Of a stretch of DNA of 17,981 nucleotides, positions 1 through 7,664 are shown in pieces. Within the stretch, counting starts at the first letter, position 1. The number at the start of each line of letters is the position of its first letter. The translations under genes and the position numbers were made by a program. Source of the DNA: an uncultured Collinsella sp. (lineage in GTDB: Bacteria; Actinomycetota; Coriobacteriia; Coriobacteriales; Coriobacteriaceae); assembly GCA_902388545.1 (NCBI GenBank), contig CABMPS010000015.1:1-17981 (forward strand). The letters run 5' to 3'. Under the pieces are notes generated by a model. The model did no database searches, was not told the origin of the DNA, and was given only the letters and a program-made list of their open reading frames with translations.

Positions 1-160
1 CGCCAATGCCATCCGCACCGTGCGCCGCCGCGGTCAGAGGCGACAGCAGCGAGCCGCCCGTCATGGCAATCGTCGCCGCAGCAACCGTCGCCACGCGCCC
101 AGCCGCCCTGGCCTTACCCAAGGCCTTGCCGTTCATGTCCTTGTTCATGTTCTTGCTCAT
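1..160 (-). CDS. N-terminus of a secreted protein, cut by the left window edge
   Basis: Reading leftward from the ATG at 158-160, 53 codons are open to the window edge. An upstream GGAAGGA lies about 6 bases before the ATG, a good ribosome site. The product begins MSKNMNKDMNGKALGKARAA, a basic n-region, followed by an alanine/threonine-rich hydrophobic stretch and a likely signal peptidase site near LTAAAHG (about residue 45). It is therefore probably exported by the Sec route and anchored or released at the surface. Only the leader is visible, so adhesin, pilin, hydrolase or other surface functions cannot be told apart. The gene follows the 64-residue orphan on the same strand with a gap of about 120 bases. 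Signal peptide call is firm; function is unknown. Confidence 0.72.
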   Translation of the reverse strand, partial: MSKNMNKDMNGKALGKARAAGRVATVAAATIAMTGGSLLSPLTAAAHGADGIG

Positions 161-281
161 TGCCGATTCCTTCCCACGGTGAGCCGTTGTTTGACACAGA
201 TAGTCGATCTAACTTGCCCCGCTAAAAAGAGGTGATAACGGGGTAATTAAATCGGAGGAGTTGGAGACAAGCCCACATCCA
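161..281. other. Intergenic region with a weak inverted repeat
   Basis: Between the secreted-protein start and the end of the 64-residue gene there is a CCCCG (217-221) / CGGGG (239-243) inverted repeat that extends to about 8 pairs if a G-T wobble is allowed, with a 17-base loop. No U-run follows on either strand, so I do not call it a terminator. A TTGACA at 191-196 on the plus strand lacks a properly spaced -10 and leads into no plus-strand gene. Confidence 0.25.
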
Positions 282-476
282 TCAGCGGATGCCGAGCTCA
301 TACTCCCGCTCGCGCTCAATATCATTCATGTACTCATAATCTTCGGAGCTAAGCTCTGAATCATCTTGAGCAAACATGTAGTTCTCGGCCTTAGAACAAA
401 TACTGTAACCGCAGATGGTATTGAGATCGATATGGTCGGTATTGTCGTTGTAAAGGGGGAAAATTCTGCTGGTCAT
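282..476 (-). CDS. Small acidic protein of unknown function (64 aa)
   Basis: The ATG at 474-476 has AGAGG about 9 bases upstream; a TTG two codons earlier is too close to that site to be preferred. The protein starts MTSRIFPLYNDN and its C-terminal half is rich in Asp, Glu and Tyr (DDSELSSEDYEYMNDIERER, about residues 38-57). There is no signal peptide, membrane segment or recognised motif. It lies 153 bases downstream of the Argonaute-like gene on the same strand, so it could be read through from that operon, but the hairpin at 518-534 lies between. Acidic, tyrosine-rich small proteins in defence islands can be DNA mimics or regulators; here that is only a speculation. It is probably real because of the ribosome site and the codon pattern. 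Confidence 0.5.
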   Translation of the reverse strand: MTSRIFPLYNDNTDHIDLNTICGYSICSKAENYMFAQDDSELSSEDYEYMNDIEREREYELGIR

Positions 477-517
477 GCTCAAGTACCTCTTAACATAAAC
501 TGAAAACTCATTTGCTT

Positions 518-534
518 GGTCTCTTTTTGAGACC
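518..534. terminator. Perfect 6-bp hairpin after the DdmE-like gene
   Basis: GGTCTC (518-523) and GAGACC (529-534) are exact reverse complements around a TTTTT loop. It lies about 95 bases past the stop of the Argonaute-like gene and 42 bases ahead of the 64-residue ORF. No U-run follows the stem on either strand, so intrinsic termination is uncertain; it may be an RNA-processing or protein-binding element. Confidence 0.3.
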
Positions 535-629
535 CCATCTGATGTGCTATGGCTGCAGTATATGTTCTCCCCTTTTACAATGCAAGCATAATTTCAAAAA
601 GTTCTAGGAGCGATAATTGCGCGACACAA

Positions 630-2525
630 TCACTTGCCGCCACCGACATCCCCCACCGCGCCCTCACGCGCAGCGCACTCGTTGAGATACTTGACCGGAA
701 TCGGCCACCTGGAGGGAGCTCCGTAGCGCGAAAGCCCCACATTGACCAGCTGAACCAGCAGCTCGGACAGATCATAACCTTCGAGCACCTCAATCGAGCG
801 TACATGGATCGCCGTTGCCACATCCTCTTTGGTGCCGTTGTTGACGCCGACAAAGTAGCAGGTCATCCCTGCGCGTTCGAACGTTCCAATGCCGTAATAG
901 GGCGAGTTGTAACTCTCGAAAAACTCCTTCTTACGACCCGCCTTACCCGTAAGCTGGTAATCGCGCACCAAGTTCACGAAGTCGCTAGAGAAGGTCGTCA
1001 AGCCCGTATCCCGCACGCGTGCGAGCATAGCGCGTCCGCCCGCCCGCACGTCAAAGATATAGGCGTCCTTGTCGAGCTTACCCTCGGCCGTCAGCAGCTC
1101 AAGCTCCATCTCGTCCACGGGACCGTCCTCGATCGGATGTGAGGCGTAGTCCATGGCCCCGTCCGCACCGATCGTCAACGTCGCAAGGCGCTCATCTAGC
1201 TCAACCTTATCCTTCTCCCTGCGCGCAACATTGGCCACGCCGCAGACCGTCACCGACCCAACGCCAAAAGAGCCAAGGTCAAACGCCCTCACCCGTCCGT
1301 CGGCAACATCTTGCTTAACCAGCAGCTCTTTGAGCATGGCCCCCAGGATCCCCTCCTGTGCGCCGCGCACCTTTGCATTCGACGCCGCCTTAAACAGCGG
1401 CTCGCACACATCCGGCGTCACATGCTGTTCCACCACCCCAGCGTGCAGGGCATAGCCATCGTTCTCGGCAACCTCGTTAGGCACAACAACCAGATTCCAA
1501 GCCAACGGATCAACAACTCCGCCGTCATACGACGCGCGCACATCCCAGGAGGTATCGATGAGTCGATCGGCGAGTTTGCGCGCGACCCCGGCAAGCCCTT
1601 TGCGCGCAAACGACACCACGACCCGCTGCCCCACCGAACGTTCCGCAACCACGCGGTCATATTGCTCGCTTTTCAAAACCTCGTAGAAGCTCTTACGCGG
1701 ATACTCTCTGAGCGACACCTGGGCAAAATCGCTGTACCGACGCTCAAGAATCTGCAGCTCTCGGTACAGGATGCCCTTCTTGGTATAGGCGACTTTTTCC
1801 GCCTGGGCAGAAAACGTAAGGTCGCGACGTTTGGACGGCTTATCGCCCTTGGCGCGGCGCAGGATGTACTCGTCACTTTGTCCGTGGGCCAGCACCACCG
1901 TAGCCACAGGCGACAGCCTGTAACCCACCTGGCTGTTGATCTTCTTGAGTTCTAACTCGTCGCCTGCCGCACGACCGATAAGCACCCGGCGCTTGGTAAA
2001 CGTTCGAATCTTGAGTTCGAAGGTGCAGTCTTCGTTGATAACGATTTCAACCGTTTCGATCTTGGCAGGTCCCCTTCCGTCGCTTTCGACAGCATCGCGG
2101 CGGGCACCCTTGGCGCTAATGACATACAGGTGCCCGGTGTCATTGGGAACTTCGTCCTCAATTCCCTCGAACTGCGAGCACGAGTTAAACAGCAGACGCA
2201 ACGCTACGTAATCATCCAGCTCGTCCCAATGAGTTTTAATCGGAACCACCTGCTCCTGATAAAGCGAGGCATTAAGATCGCCCGTCTGCGCGCCCGCCTT
2301 GACCATGAGAAAGACGCGGTTATCGGCAAGCTGCGTGAGCGCGACGACCTTGCCCGTCTGGCACACATCGGCCATAAAGTTCGCCACGGCATGCTTGCCA
2401 GCATCGCCTACATTGCACCAAAAGACCGAGTAGCGCTCCTCGGCAGCAGCGGCATCGAGCTGCAAATCGAACTCGGATACGGCGATGTCGCCCAGGCCAC
2501 ACGGCTGGCTATGCTTCGATTGCAC
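630..2525 (-). CDS. ddmE: DdmE-like prokaryotic Argonaute (PIWI-family) protein, 631 aa
   Basis: This is the probable guide-binding partner of the upstream helicase-nuclease. The start is a GTG at 2523-2525 with GGAGG nine bases upstream, inside the end of the preceding gene (17-base overlap), which implies translational coupling. The best sequence evidence for Argonaute ancestry is the C-terminal motif SRWPIPVKYLNECAAREG (about residues 605-622), which fits the PIWI ending of Argonautes (arginine, Pro-x-Pro-V-x-Y, then small residues). Residues about 344-372 (NLVVVPNE onward) fit a MID-domain strand. I cannot find a convincing DEDX catalytic tetrad, in keeping with known DdmE proteins, which are reported catalytically inactive and use DNA guides to bind plasmid DNA. 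The length matches DdmE (roughly 630-690 aa). Sequence similarity is low, so the call rests heavily on the neighbour and overlap. An unrelated helicase partner is the main alternative. Confidence 0.68.
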   Translation of the reverse strand: MQSKHSQPCGLGDIAVSEFDLQLDAAAAEERYSVFWCNVGDAGKHAVANFMADVCQTGKVVALTQLADNRVFLMVKAGAQTGDLNASLYQEQVVPIKTHWDELDDYVALRLLFNSCSQFEGIEDEVPNDTGHLYVISAKGARRDAVESDGRGPAKIETVEIVINEDCTFELKIRTFTKRRVLIGRAAGDELELKKINSQVGYRLSPVATVVLAHGQSDEYILRRAKGDKPSKRRDLTFSAQAEKVAYTKKGILYRELQILERRYSDFAQVSLREYPRKSFYEVLKSEQYDRVVAERSVGQRVVVSFARKGLAGVARKLADRLIDTSWDVRASYDGGVVDPLAWNLVVVPNEVAENDGYALHAGVVEQHVTPDVCEPLFKAASNAKVRGAQEGILGAMLKELLVKQDVADGRVRAFDLGSFGVGSVTVCGVANVARREKDKVELDERLATLTIGADGAMDYASHPIEDGPVDEMELELLTAEGKLDKDAYIFDVRAGGRAMLARVRDTGLTTFSSDFVNLVRDYQLTGKAGRKKEFFESYNSPYYGIGTFERAGMTCYFVGVNNGTKEDVATAIHVRSIEVLEGYDLSELLVQLVNVGLSRYGAPSRWPIPVKYLNECAAREGAVGDVGGGK

Positions 2526-5500
2526 GGCCGATCGCCTCCATCATCTCCAGGCTGATTGCACCGTCAGCGGCCATATACGGGAAGGAGAACACCATCCCCT
2601 CGTCATCGATTGTCTTTTGGCGGAGCTCCAGCGCCGCTTCATCGGCCAAAACATTGACGATCAACAGGCGCTTCGCCCCAACTTTTTGGGCCTTGGCCTT
2701 AAAGCGCTCGGCATCCGTGGCATCGCCGCCGTTGCGCCTGTAGGCCTCATAGGCGCCGATACGATAGTGCTTAAAGTCGATCCACACCCCGGTCTTGTTG
2801 CCGGCGGCATCGAGCACCTCAAAATCGCCGCCTGTCTCGGCATGGGCCGCATCACCACGAGTAAGCGAATAACACCCGTCGTAATACGCCTCAAAGATGG
2901 CCCTGCCGGCAGACTCGCCCAGCTCTCCAAGGTATACCGCTTGGAACATATAGGGCGTCATGTGCACCGTCGCCGCCGGCTGCAACGTCGGAGGCACCCC
3001 GTCGCGCGACCAGCGCTCGCGCACCTCGCGAATTGAGAGCAGCTCGGACACACGAGCAGCCATCTGGCTTACCTGGCGAACCTTCGCGCCCTTTAAGCCC
3101 TCGTTATAGCGACAGCGCTCCTCCAGACGGGCGGCAATCTGCTCGACAGGCTCGCCATCGTAGTTAGGAAACTCAAAGTGCGGCACCTTGCACGCACCGC
3201 CTTCTGCATACGCATAACCGCTCGTGGCATACGGCATACGCAACGCGGTGCTTCGGCGCGCCGGATAGCTCGCAAGCTCTTCCCACGGCAGGCAGAAATG
3301 ATGCAGATACAAGTCGCGTTCATCGTCAAAGGCGGCAAGATCTTCCTCGCGCGCATCGAGGGAGGCAACCTTCCATGCCAGCTTTTCGTGCTTCTCTTTT
3401 GCCAGGTTGTTCCTAAAGGCAGCAAGGTTCTGCTGTTTGTTAGCAGCGTGCTGCTTCTTGTCTGCCATGTGGTTGTTGACAGCCGCACAGGCGCCAACAA
3501 CCTGCTCCAGCTCGTAGCCCATCGGCAAATCGTGCAGGAACGAAAAGTCGCAATCGCCGGCGATTTTGCGGTCGAGCATTACCTGCACGTGCGGCATCTT
3601 TACGCTCGTGCGCATCAGGCGGCCCACGGCCTGCGCCACAATGCGAGCACCTTCGACCTGATAAGAGAGGGTATTGCGAACCGGCAGATTCCGTTTGGTG
3701 CCAGACAGCAGCAGCCGTACGTTATGACGCTTTTCGGTAAACGGGACCTCTCCGCGCGCCACCAGCTCTTCCTGTTCAACCACACCTGTCAACGCCTGCT
3801 GAACAAACGTCGCCGAGCTAATCTCGACTTCCGACGTCAGACGGCTCGTAGGCGACTCAATGTACAGAAAGTCCAGGTCCATCTTGGGACGGCGGTCGGC
3901 ATCCTCGAAGCCGCAATCAACCTGTCGTACCGTGCGACACAAACTTTCCGGTACCTTGTATTTAAGATTCTTGGAAAAGCCACCGGCCGACAAATTGATG
4001 AGCATAAGGGTTGGCCGGCCCATCTCGAGACGGTTTTGAGCGTCACCCCAACCGATATCCCATTCTGCAGCGTTAAAGCACGGCACCATACCCTTGGCCT
4101 CCTTGAGCGACTCCTCGTACGACGCCTCGGGGCACTTAACGTTCCGAATCACCAGCTCGGCAACGATTTCTCGGGCAAGGTCCAGCGCCAAGCTATTAAA
4201 GTCGCCATGGTTTCCCATGTGGCGCGTCGTAAAGATGGCTCCTGCCTGATGCTCGTTGCGTGCAACGCCACGTGCCCAGGTGCTCACGGCAACGAGTGTC
4301 TTGCTTAGACGCTTCAATTCAAACTCGATGCTCTTGACGTCGCTTGTGCCCACCCTGTCGGCGATCTTTAAACGCAGACGCACCGCAAGCCCTTCACTTA
4401 CGCCGACCTGGTCAAAGAACTCCATCACGCGCTCGTACGTCTCGTCGGGCGATACGATGGCCCCACCAAAGGCGCCGCCGGCCAACGCAGCCATACCGGC
4501 AAGATTCTTGTCTTCGTCAACCCAAGCAACGTCAACGTCGTACGTCTTTGCCGCCTGCTTGTTAAACAGCTTGGTCTGTCGCACGATCTCTTGGTTGAGC
4601 TCGCCAATCCACGTATCCTTGCGGACCACGCCGTGAACCTCATCGAGGTAATCCAGGTTAAAGTTCTTTACGGTCGATGCGCTCCAAGTTGCGCTCATGC
4701 ACACGCAGGGTGCATTGGCAGCAATGGAGGCCAAGTACGCCTCGGGCATGCGCTCAATGCCATGGCTGGTTAGGTGCGTGGTAAACATGTGGTCGAGCGT
4801 GGTTTCCATCACCAGGTAGCCGACGCCGCGCGCATACATCGAGTCATCGGCTGCATCAATATCGTCGTTCTTACGGTTCTTAAAGAACAGCGCCATCATC
4901 AACGAATCCCAAAAATACTTCTCGTTGGTCTGATCGTTCCTAATGCCCAGCGCATCGATGATGTTCTTGCGCGAAAGATCGTCTTTGTACGAAATGCTGC
5001 CGTAATACAGGCTGTCCATAAGCGCAGCGCAGCGGCCGAGATGACCCACCACCATCCTGACGATACCGCGAGCTCGGCGCACCGCCTTGTTGACTGTTGG
5101 CTGTCCATTCGCCCCATGAGCCGTAATCATATTGTGGGTACCGTTCTTATTGAGCTTGTAACGCAACGGGTTTATCGAGTTGTCGTCCACCGAGATATCG
5201 TCACTGCCAAACAGATGTCGACCGAAGAGTTGCCCTTCTTTCGCCTCATCAGACAGCGCAAAAGGCAGACGTAGCTTCATCTCCTTAATGCAAGAGGCAA
5301 GCGCCTTTTGAATATTCTCGGCATCCTTTGCGATTTCTTCGGCAGCTCCCTTTACGCTCGCTCGCGAAACCCTGTTCCTCTCGGCATTCGACCCCTTGTG
5401 ATCACCCGACGTGGAAGCGTGCGTGTAGACCGCCATCCATTGGTCTCGATTTCCTAGCAGCAAGGGGTCCACCACGCCGCCGTTAAAATGACGATCAAGG

Positions 5501-6441
5501 ATGCGCAGCACCTCATCCGGCTGAAACGTCACGGGGTCGTCCGTCAGCGTCGACAGCATATCGGACTTCATATGATCGATTTCGTCAAAGATAAACATGC
5601 TCTTCTCGGCGGCTGACGCATTAAAAAGCACAACTCTCGCACCGGTCACCGTATCAATTGTGTTGACGAGCTTTTGAGGCGTGCACGCAATCACATGCGG
5701 CATGCTCTCGTCGTTGAGTAGCGCAGATGGCCAAATCTGAGGGATTATCTCCATGCCACGCGTGATGTTTTTAAGCTCGCAACTCACTGCCCAACGCAGG
5801 CTCGCATCAGCTAACGACAGCTTGTCCCGCAGGCTGGGGGTCAGACGATCGACAACACTTCCCAGGCGTCTCCTTGTGTCAAGGATGCCCAAAAGGTCAT
5901 CGGCGACCTCCATAGCGTTACGCCATGCCCGCTTAATGACGCGATAAGAGTGCTCGTCATCTGCTTCGATGGGACACGGAATTTTGCGCACACCCACGGC
6001 ACCCTTGCCGCGGGTGGCCTCGATCCAATGCAGGATGTTCTCGCCCGCGCGCGGAAGATCGAACACCATGCGCGCCGCATCTTTGGAATCCATACCCTGA
6101 TCAACCAGCAGTTGGCGCACGTTTGCAACATAGTTGTCGCGGTTGTCCTTGCCCGGCACCACAAACACCAAGGTACGGCGGCCGGGGCATTTGTTAAAAC
6201 ACCCCGACTCATCCCAGCCGCCGGCAATTAGATCGGCCGTGACCTGCTCGGCCGTGTAGTTTTTACCCGAGCCCGTCGTGGCGCCCAAAAAGTACAGGCC
6301 GTTGTTGTCCTGGTCCTTGGGGGCAAACAGCGCACGCTCAAAAAACTCGCGCATCGCCTTTTGGCGCGCAAGATAGGGAGCAAGCTCCTTGTCGCCCGCA
6401 GACGACGGATTCGATTGGCAGTTCAGCTCCCACGTAGCCAT
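2509..6441 (-). CDS. ddmD: DdmD-like SF2 helicase fused to a PD-(D/E)XK-type nuclease, 1310 aa
   Basis: The ATG at 6439-6441 follows GGAGG with 7 bases of spacing; a TTG two codons earlier is too close to that site. Helicase motifs appear in order: Walker A GATTGSGKNYT (about 53-63), ACTPQKL (253-259), Walker B DEID (286-289), motif III SAT in CVCMSATW (579-586), and motif VI QAVGRLMRT (937-945). About 290 residues separate DEID from SAT, room for a helical insertion. Near the C-terminus, GGDFEVLD (from 1204) followed by WIDFKHY (D1222, K1224) has the D...DxK pattern of a PD-(D/E)XK nuclease. In the known DdmDE system the Argonaute-like partner marks plasmid DNA and DdmD is loaded, translocates and degrades it. 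Expected location is the cytoplasm. The Walker A residue after lysine is Asn instead of Thr/Ser. The protein is about 100 residues longer than my memory of the Vibrio protein. Confidence 0.78.
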   Translation of the reverse strand: MATWELNCQSNPSSAGDKELAPYLARQKAMREFFERALFAPKDQDNNGLYFLGATTGSGKNYTAEQVTADLIAGGWDESGCFNKCPGRRTLVFVVPGKDNRDNYVANVRQLLVDQGMDSKDAARMVFDLPRAGENILHWIEATRGKGAVGVRKIPCPIEADDEHSYRVIKRAWRNAMEVADDLLGILDTRRRLGSVVDRLTPSLRDKLSLADASLRWAVSCELKNITRGMEIIPQIWPSALLNDESMPHVIACTPQKLVNTIDTVTGARVVLFNASAAEKSMFIFDEIDHMKSDMLSTLTDDPVTFQPDEVLRILDRHFNGGVVDPLLLGNRDQWMAVYTHASTSGDHKGSNAERNRVSRASVKGAAEEIAKDAENIQKALASCIKEMKLRLPFALSDEAKEGQLFGRHLFGSDDISVDDNSINPLRYKLNKNGTHNMITAHGANGQPTVNKAVRRARGIVRMVVGHLGRCAALMDSLYYGSISYKDDLSRKNIIDALGIRNDQTNEKYFWDSLMMALFFKNRKNDDIDAADDSMYARGVGYLVMETTLDHMFTTHLTSHGIERMPEAYLASIAANAPCVCMSATWSASTVKNFNLDYLDEVHGVVRKDTWIGELNQEIVRQTKLFNKQAAKTYDVDVAWVDEDKNLAGMAALAGGAFGGAIVSPDETYERVMEFFDQVGVSEGLAVRLRLKIADRVGTSDVKSIEFELKRLSKTLVAVSTWARGVARNEHQAGAIFTTRHMGNHGDFNSLALDLAREIVAELVIRNVKCPEASYEESLKEAKGMVPCFNAAEWDIGWGDAQNRLEMGRPTLMLINLSAGGFSKNLKYKVPESLCRTVRQVDCGFEDADRRPKMDLDFLYIESPTSRLTSEVEISSATFVQQALTGVVEQEELVARGEVPFTEKRHNVRLLLSGTKRNLPVRNTLSYQVEGARIVAQAVGRLMRTSVKMPHVQVMLDRKIAGDCDFSFLHDLPMGYELEQVVGACAAVNNHMADKKQHAANKQQNLAAFRNNLAKEKHEKLAWKVASLDAREEDLAAFDDERDLYLHHFCLPWEELASYPARRSTALRMPYATSGYAYAEGGACKVPHFEFPNYDGEPVEQIAARLEERCRYNEGLKGAKVRQVSQMAARVSELLSIREVRERWSRDGVPPTLQPAATVHMTPYMFQAVYLGELGESAGRAIFEAYYDGCYSLTRGDAAHAETGGDFEVLDAAGNKTGVWIDFKHYRIGAYEAYRRNGGDATDAERFKAKAQKVGAKRLLIVNVLADEAALELRQKTIDDEGMVFSFPYMAADGAISLEMMEAIGRAIEA

Positions 6442-6575
6442 GGTCAAACCTCCGATTTAGTTGTTGCATGTGTTGAATACCATCCCGTGCGGACAAAAAC
6501 TCACGCAGGGCGGTTGAGGTGGCGGCGTCCATGCCGCCTGAAAAAAGAAAGAAAGGAAAGAGAGACAGTCGGCGA
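6442..6575 (-). promoter_or_regulatory. Leader of the ddmDE-like operon
   Basis: This stretch upstream of the helicase contains the GGAGG ribosome site (6449-6453 region), a pyrimidine-rich tract on the minus strand (6541-6567, read as CTTT repeats), and a 6-bp GC hairpin, GGCGGC (6521-6526) with GCCGCC (6533-6538). I do not see a convincing -35/-10 pair, so the promoter may lie further upstream, before the small ORF at 6576-6722. Confidence 0.3.
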
Positions 6576-6722
6576 TTACTCGCACGAAGCGAGCAACTTC
6601 TTAAGATCGCACTCCAATACCTCGCGTTCTTCAGCGTCAATCACTACAAGGGCGACACGCATCAGGGACACCTCGCACGGAGACTCGCTTGCACAGTTAT
6701 CTCCCAAAGACCCCCGAAGCAT
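6576..6722 (-). CDS. Candidate small ORF just upstream of ddmD-like gene (28 or 48 aa)
   Basis: The frame is open from an ATG at 6720-6722 (48 codons) to TAA at 6576-6578. An internal ATG at 6660-6662 has GAGG eight bases upstream and would give a 28-residue peptide beginning MRVALVVIDAEEREVLECDL. The text looks protein-like: a short hydrophobic strand, then an acidic/amphipathic helix ending in a cysteine. It is on the same strand as the helicase, 134 bases ahead, so it could be a leader peptide or small operon member. It overlaps by two bases the opposite-strand ORF at 6721. I recognise no family, and a chance ORF or remnant of a longer gene is possible. Confidence 0.32.
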   Translation of the reverse strand: MLRGSLGDNCASESPCEVSLMRVALVVIDAEEREVLECDLKKLLASCE

Positions 6723-6849
6723 GACCGTGCCTGTTCCCGGGCAAGCGGAACAGGAGCGCTATGCCCAAGAGTACGAAGCAAAACAGCGCGCCTACGAGGA
6801 CGCCCTTAAGCAGGCGGAACATTACGCCGCGAGTAAGGAAACAATGTAG
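6721..6849 (+). CDS. Candidate small helical protein (42 aa)
   Basis: An ATG at 6721 opens a 42-codon ORF, MTVPVPGQAEQERYAQEYEA and onward, rich in Glu, Lys, Gln and Ala in a pattern typical of one long amphipathic helix. It ends at TAG 6847-6849, ten bases before a strong hairpin that would suit as its terminator. Against it, no ribosome site is visible before the ATG, and the same frame stays open upstream, so it may be the tail of a decayed longer gene. It is convergent with the 206-residue gene. No family is recognised. Confidence 0.33.
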   Translation: MTVPVPGQAEQERYAQEYEAKQRAYEDALKQAEHYAASKETM

Positions 6850-6858
6850 CAACTAGGG

Positions 6859-6895
6859 TCGGTAGGCTGTCCGGTCTTTTCCGACAGCCTACCGA
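6859..6895. terminator. 13-bp perfect hairpin between convergent genes
   Basis: TCGGTAGGCTGTC (6859-6871) and GACAGCCTACCGA (6883-6895) pair perfectly around an 11-base loop containing TTTT. The hairpin lies 10 bases after the plus-strand small ORF and 25 bases after the stop of the 206-residue minus-strand gene. It probably serves as a two-way terminator, although neither side has the usual U-run. Confidence 0.5.
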
Positions 6896-6920
6896 TCAGG
6901 CGCGCCGTTCAATGCAGCGG

Positions 6921-7541
6921 CTAGAGATTCTCATCAGACTTCGAACTGGCCCTGGCCGCTTCTTCGTCCTCAATCAATTTCCTGACCGCTGAATAGGCGT
7001 CATACGTAGCGTCTTCAATCTTATCCAGGGCTTCTGGATCATGCATGCACCCGCCCTCCTGGAGTTTCTGGATCAAAAACCAGGCAGCAGTGAGCAGGTT
7101 GTCAACATCCTCAACATCCAACTGATCAATCGAATACGCACTATCGTGGAGCTCCAGCAAATATGAGCTGGCGACGCGGATGGCCTTACTTACATATGGC
7201 TCAAGGTCGTATTGGGGGTAGCGGGCATCGAGGGCCGTTAAAGGATCGGTCGGCTCAACCCAATAGAGCATCGTTGCGCTCTCGCACTTCTCCAGCGGAT
7301 ACTGCTCGACCGCCTTTTCCCAGCTTACATACCAGGGATTGTCGTCCTTGTCTGCAAGCGATTTGCAGTAAAAAAGTGCCGTAGCAGCACTTGCGCAAGA
7401 ATAGTAATGGCGCGCCCTGCTCTTCTTGAACTCATCGTTCAGCTCATCGTTGTAAAACAGCTCCGCCTCCATGACCAGGAACGGACCGTCCTCATCCGTA
7501 ATGCTCATGGGATTGTTGTTGCACTCATAGTCCGGATACAT
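6921..7541 (-). CDS. Uncharacterised acidic protein (206 aa)
   Basis: The chosen ATG (7539-7541) has GGAGAC about 6 bases upstream; the longer GTG start at 7554-7556 has no ribosome site. The protein begins MYPDYECNNNPMSITDEDGP and is acidic throughout, with aromatic-rich segments (HYYSC, about 44-48; ATMLYWVEP, about 89-97) and an amphipathic helical C-terminal third ending in KSDENL. No signal peptide, membrane segment, nucleotide-binding motif or catalytic motif is visible. It has its own ribosome site and is followed by the hairpin at 6859-6895, so it may be a single-gene unit. I do not recognise the family. Its place between defence genes makes it a candidate accessory or immunity-type protein, which is inference from position only. 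Confidence 0.7.
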   Translation of the reverse strand: MYPDYECNNNPMSITDEDGPFLVMEAELFYNDELNDEFKKSRARHYYSCASAATALFYCKSLADKDDNPWYVSWEKAVEQYPLEKCESATMLYWVEPTDPLTALDARYPQYDLEPYVSKAIRVASSYLLELHDSAYSIDQLDVEDVDNLLTAAWFLIQKLQEGGCMHDPEALDKIEDATYDAYSAVRKLIEDEEAARASSKSDENL

Positions 7542-7583
7542 TTTGTCTCCAATCACTCATATTGGTTTGTTAGCTTATGCTGC

Positions 7584-7643
7584 CGTACGGACACATTAAC
7601 AAGCGATATCGAAACCGCGCTCGCGCGGAAAGTTGTCGCCCTC
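7584..7643. repeat. 60-bp direct repeat, copy 1 (partner at 8665-8724)
   Basis: This block matches 8665-8724 at about 53 of 60 positions, including an unbroken identical run of 32 bases (7588-7619). Together the copies flank the membrane-protein gene. The repeat corresponds to the 3' end of the 108-residue gene plus about a dozen bases beyond its stop. Confidence 0.85.
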
Positions 7644-7664
7644 GCGCCAATCTGCAAGTTTTTC
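7596..7664 (-). pseudogene. 3' remnant of a paralogue of the 108-aa gene
   Basis: Read on the minus strand, this segment encodes EKLADWREGDNFPRERGFD and then IAC with a stop, closely matching the end of the 108-residue protein (LEWIEDDNSPRGRGFDIAC, stop). Upstream, similarity breaks at a 40-bp tandem repeat whose length is not a multiple of three, and no start codon or ribosome site remains. It is therefore a decayed second copy left by duplication or recombination. Synonymous and conservative changes in the surviving codons suggest it was once an expressed relative and not a recent copying error. Confidence 0.6.

Noticed and set aside
191..226. TTGACA at 191-196 as a plus-strand promoter
   Set aside because: No -10 box at suitable spacing, and no plus-strand gene follows.
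549..1142. Plus-strand 197-codon frame antisense to the DdmE-like gene
   Set aside because: It lies opposite the conserved PIWI end and has no ribosome site or recognisable domain.
3178..4308. Long plus-strand open frame (376 codons) antisense to the helicase gene
   Set aside because: It runs wholly opposite the helicase motifs, has no ribosome site, and its product is a low-order Arg/Leu/His-rich text typical of antisense frames in GC-rich DNA.
6338..6640. Minus-strand 100-codon frame overlapping the start of the helicase
   Set aside because: It overlaps the well-supported helicase start in another frame, lacks a ribosome site and has shadow-like composition beyond the overlap.
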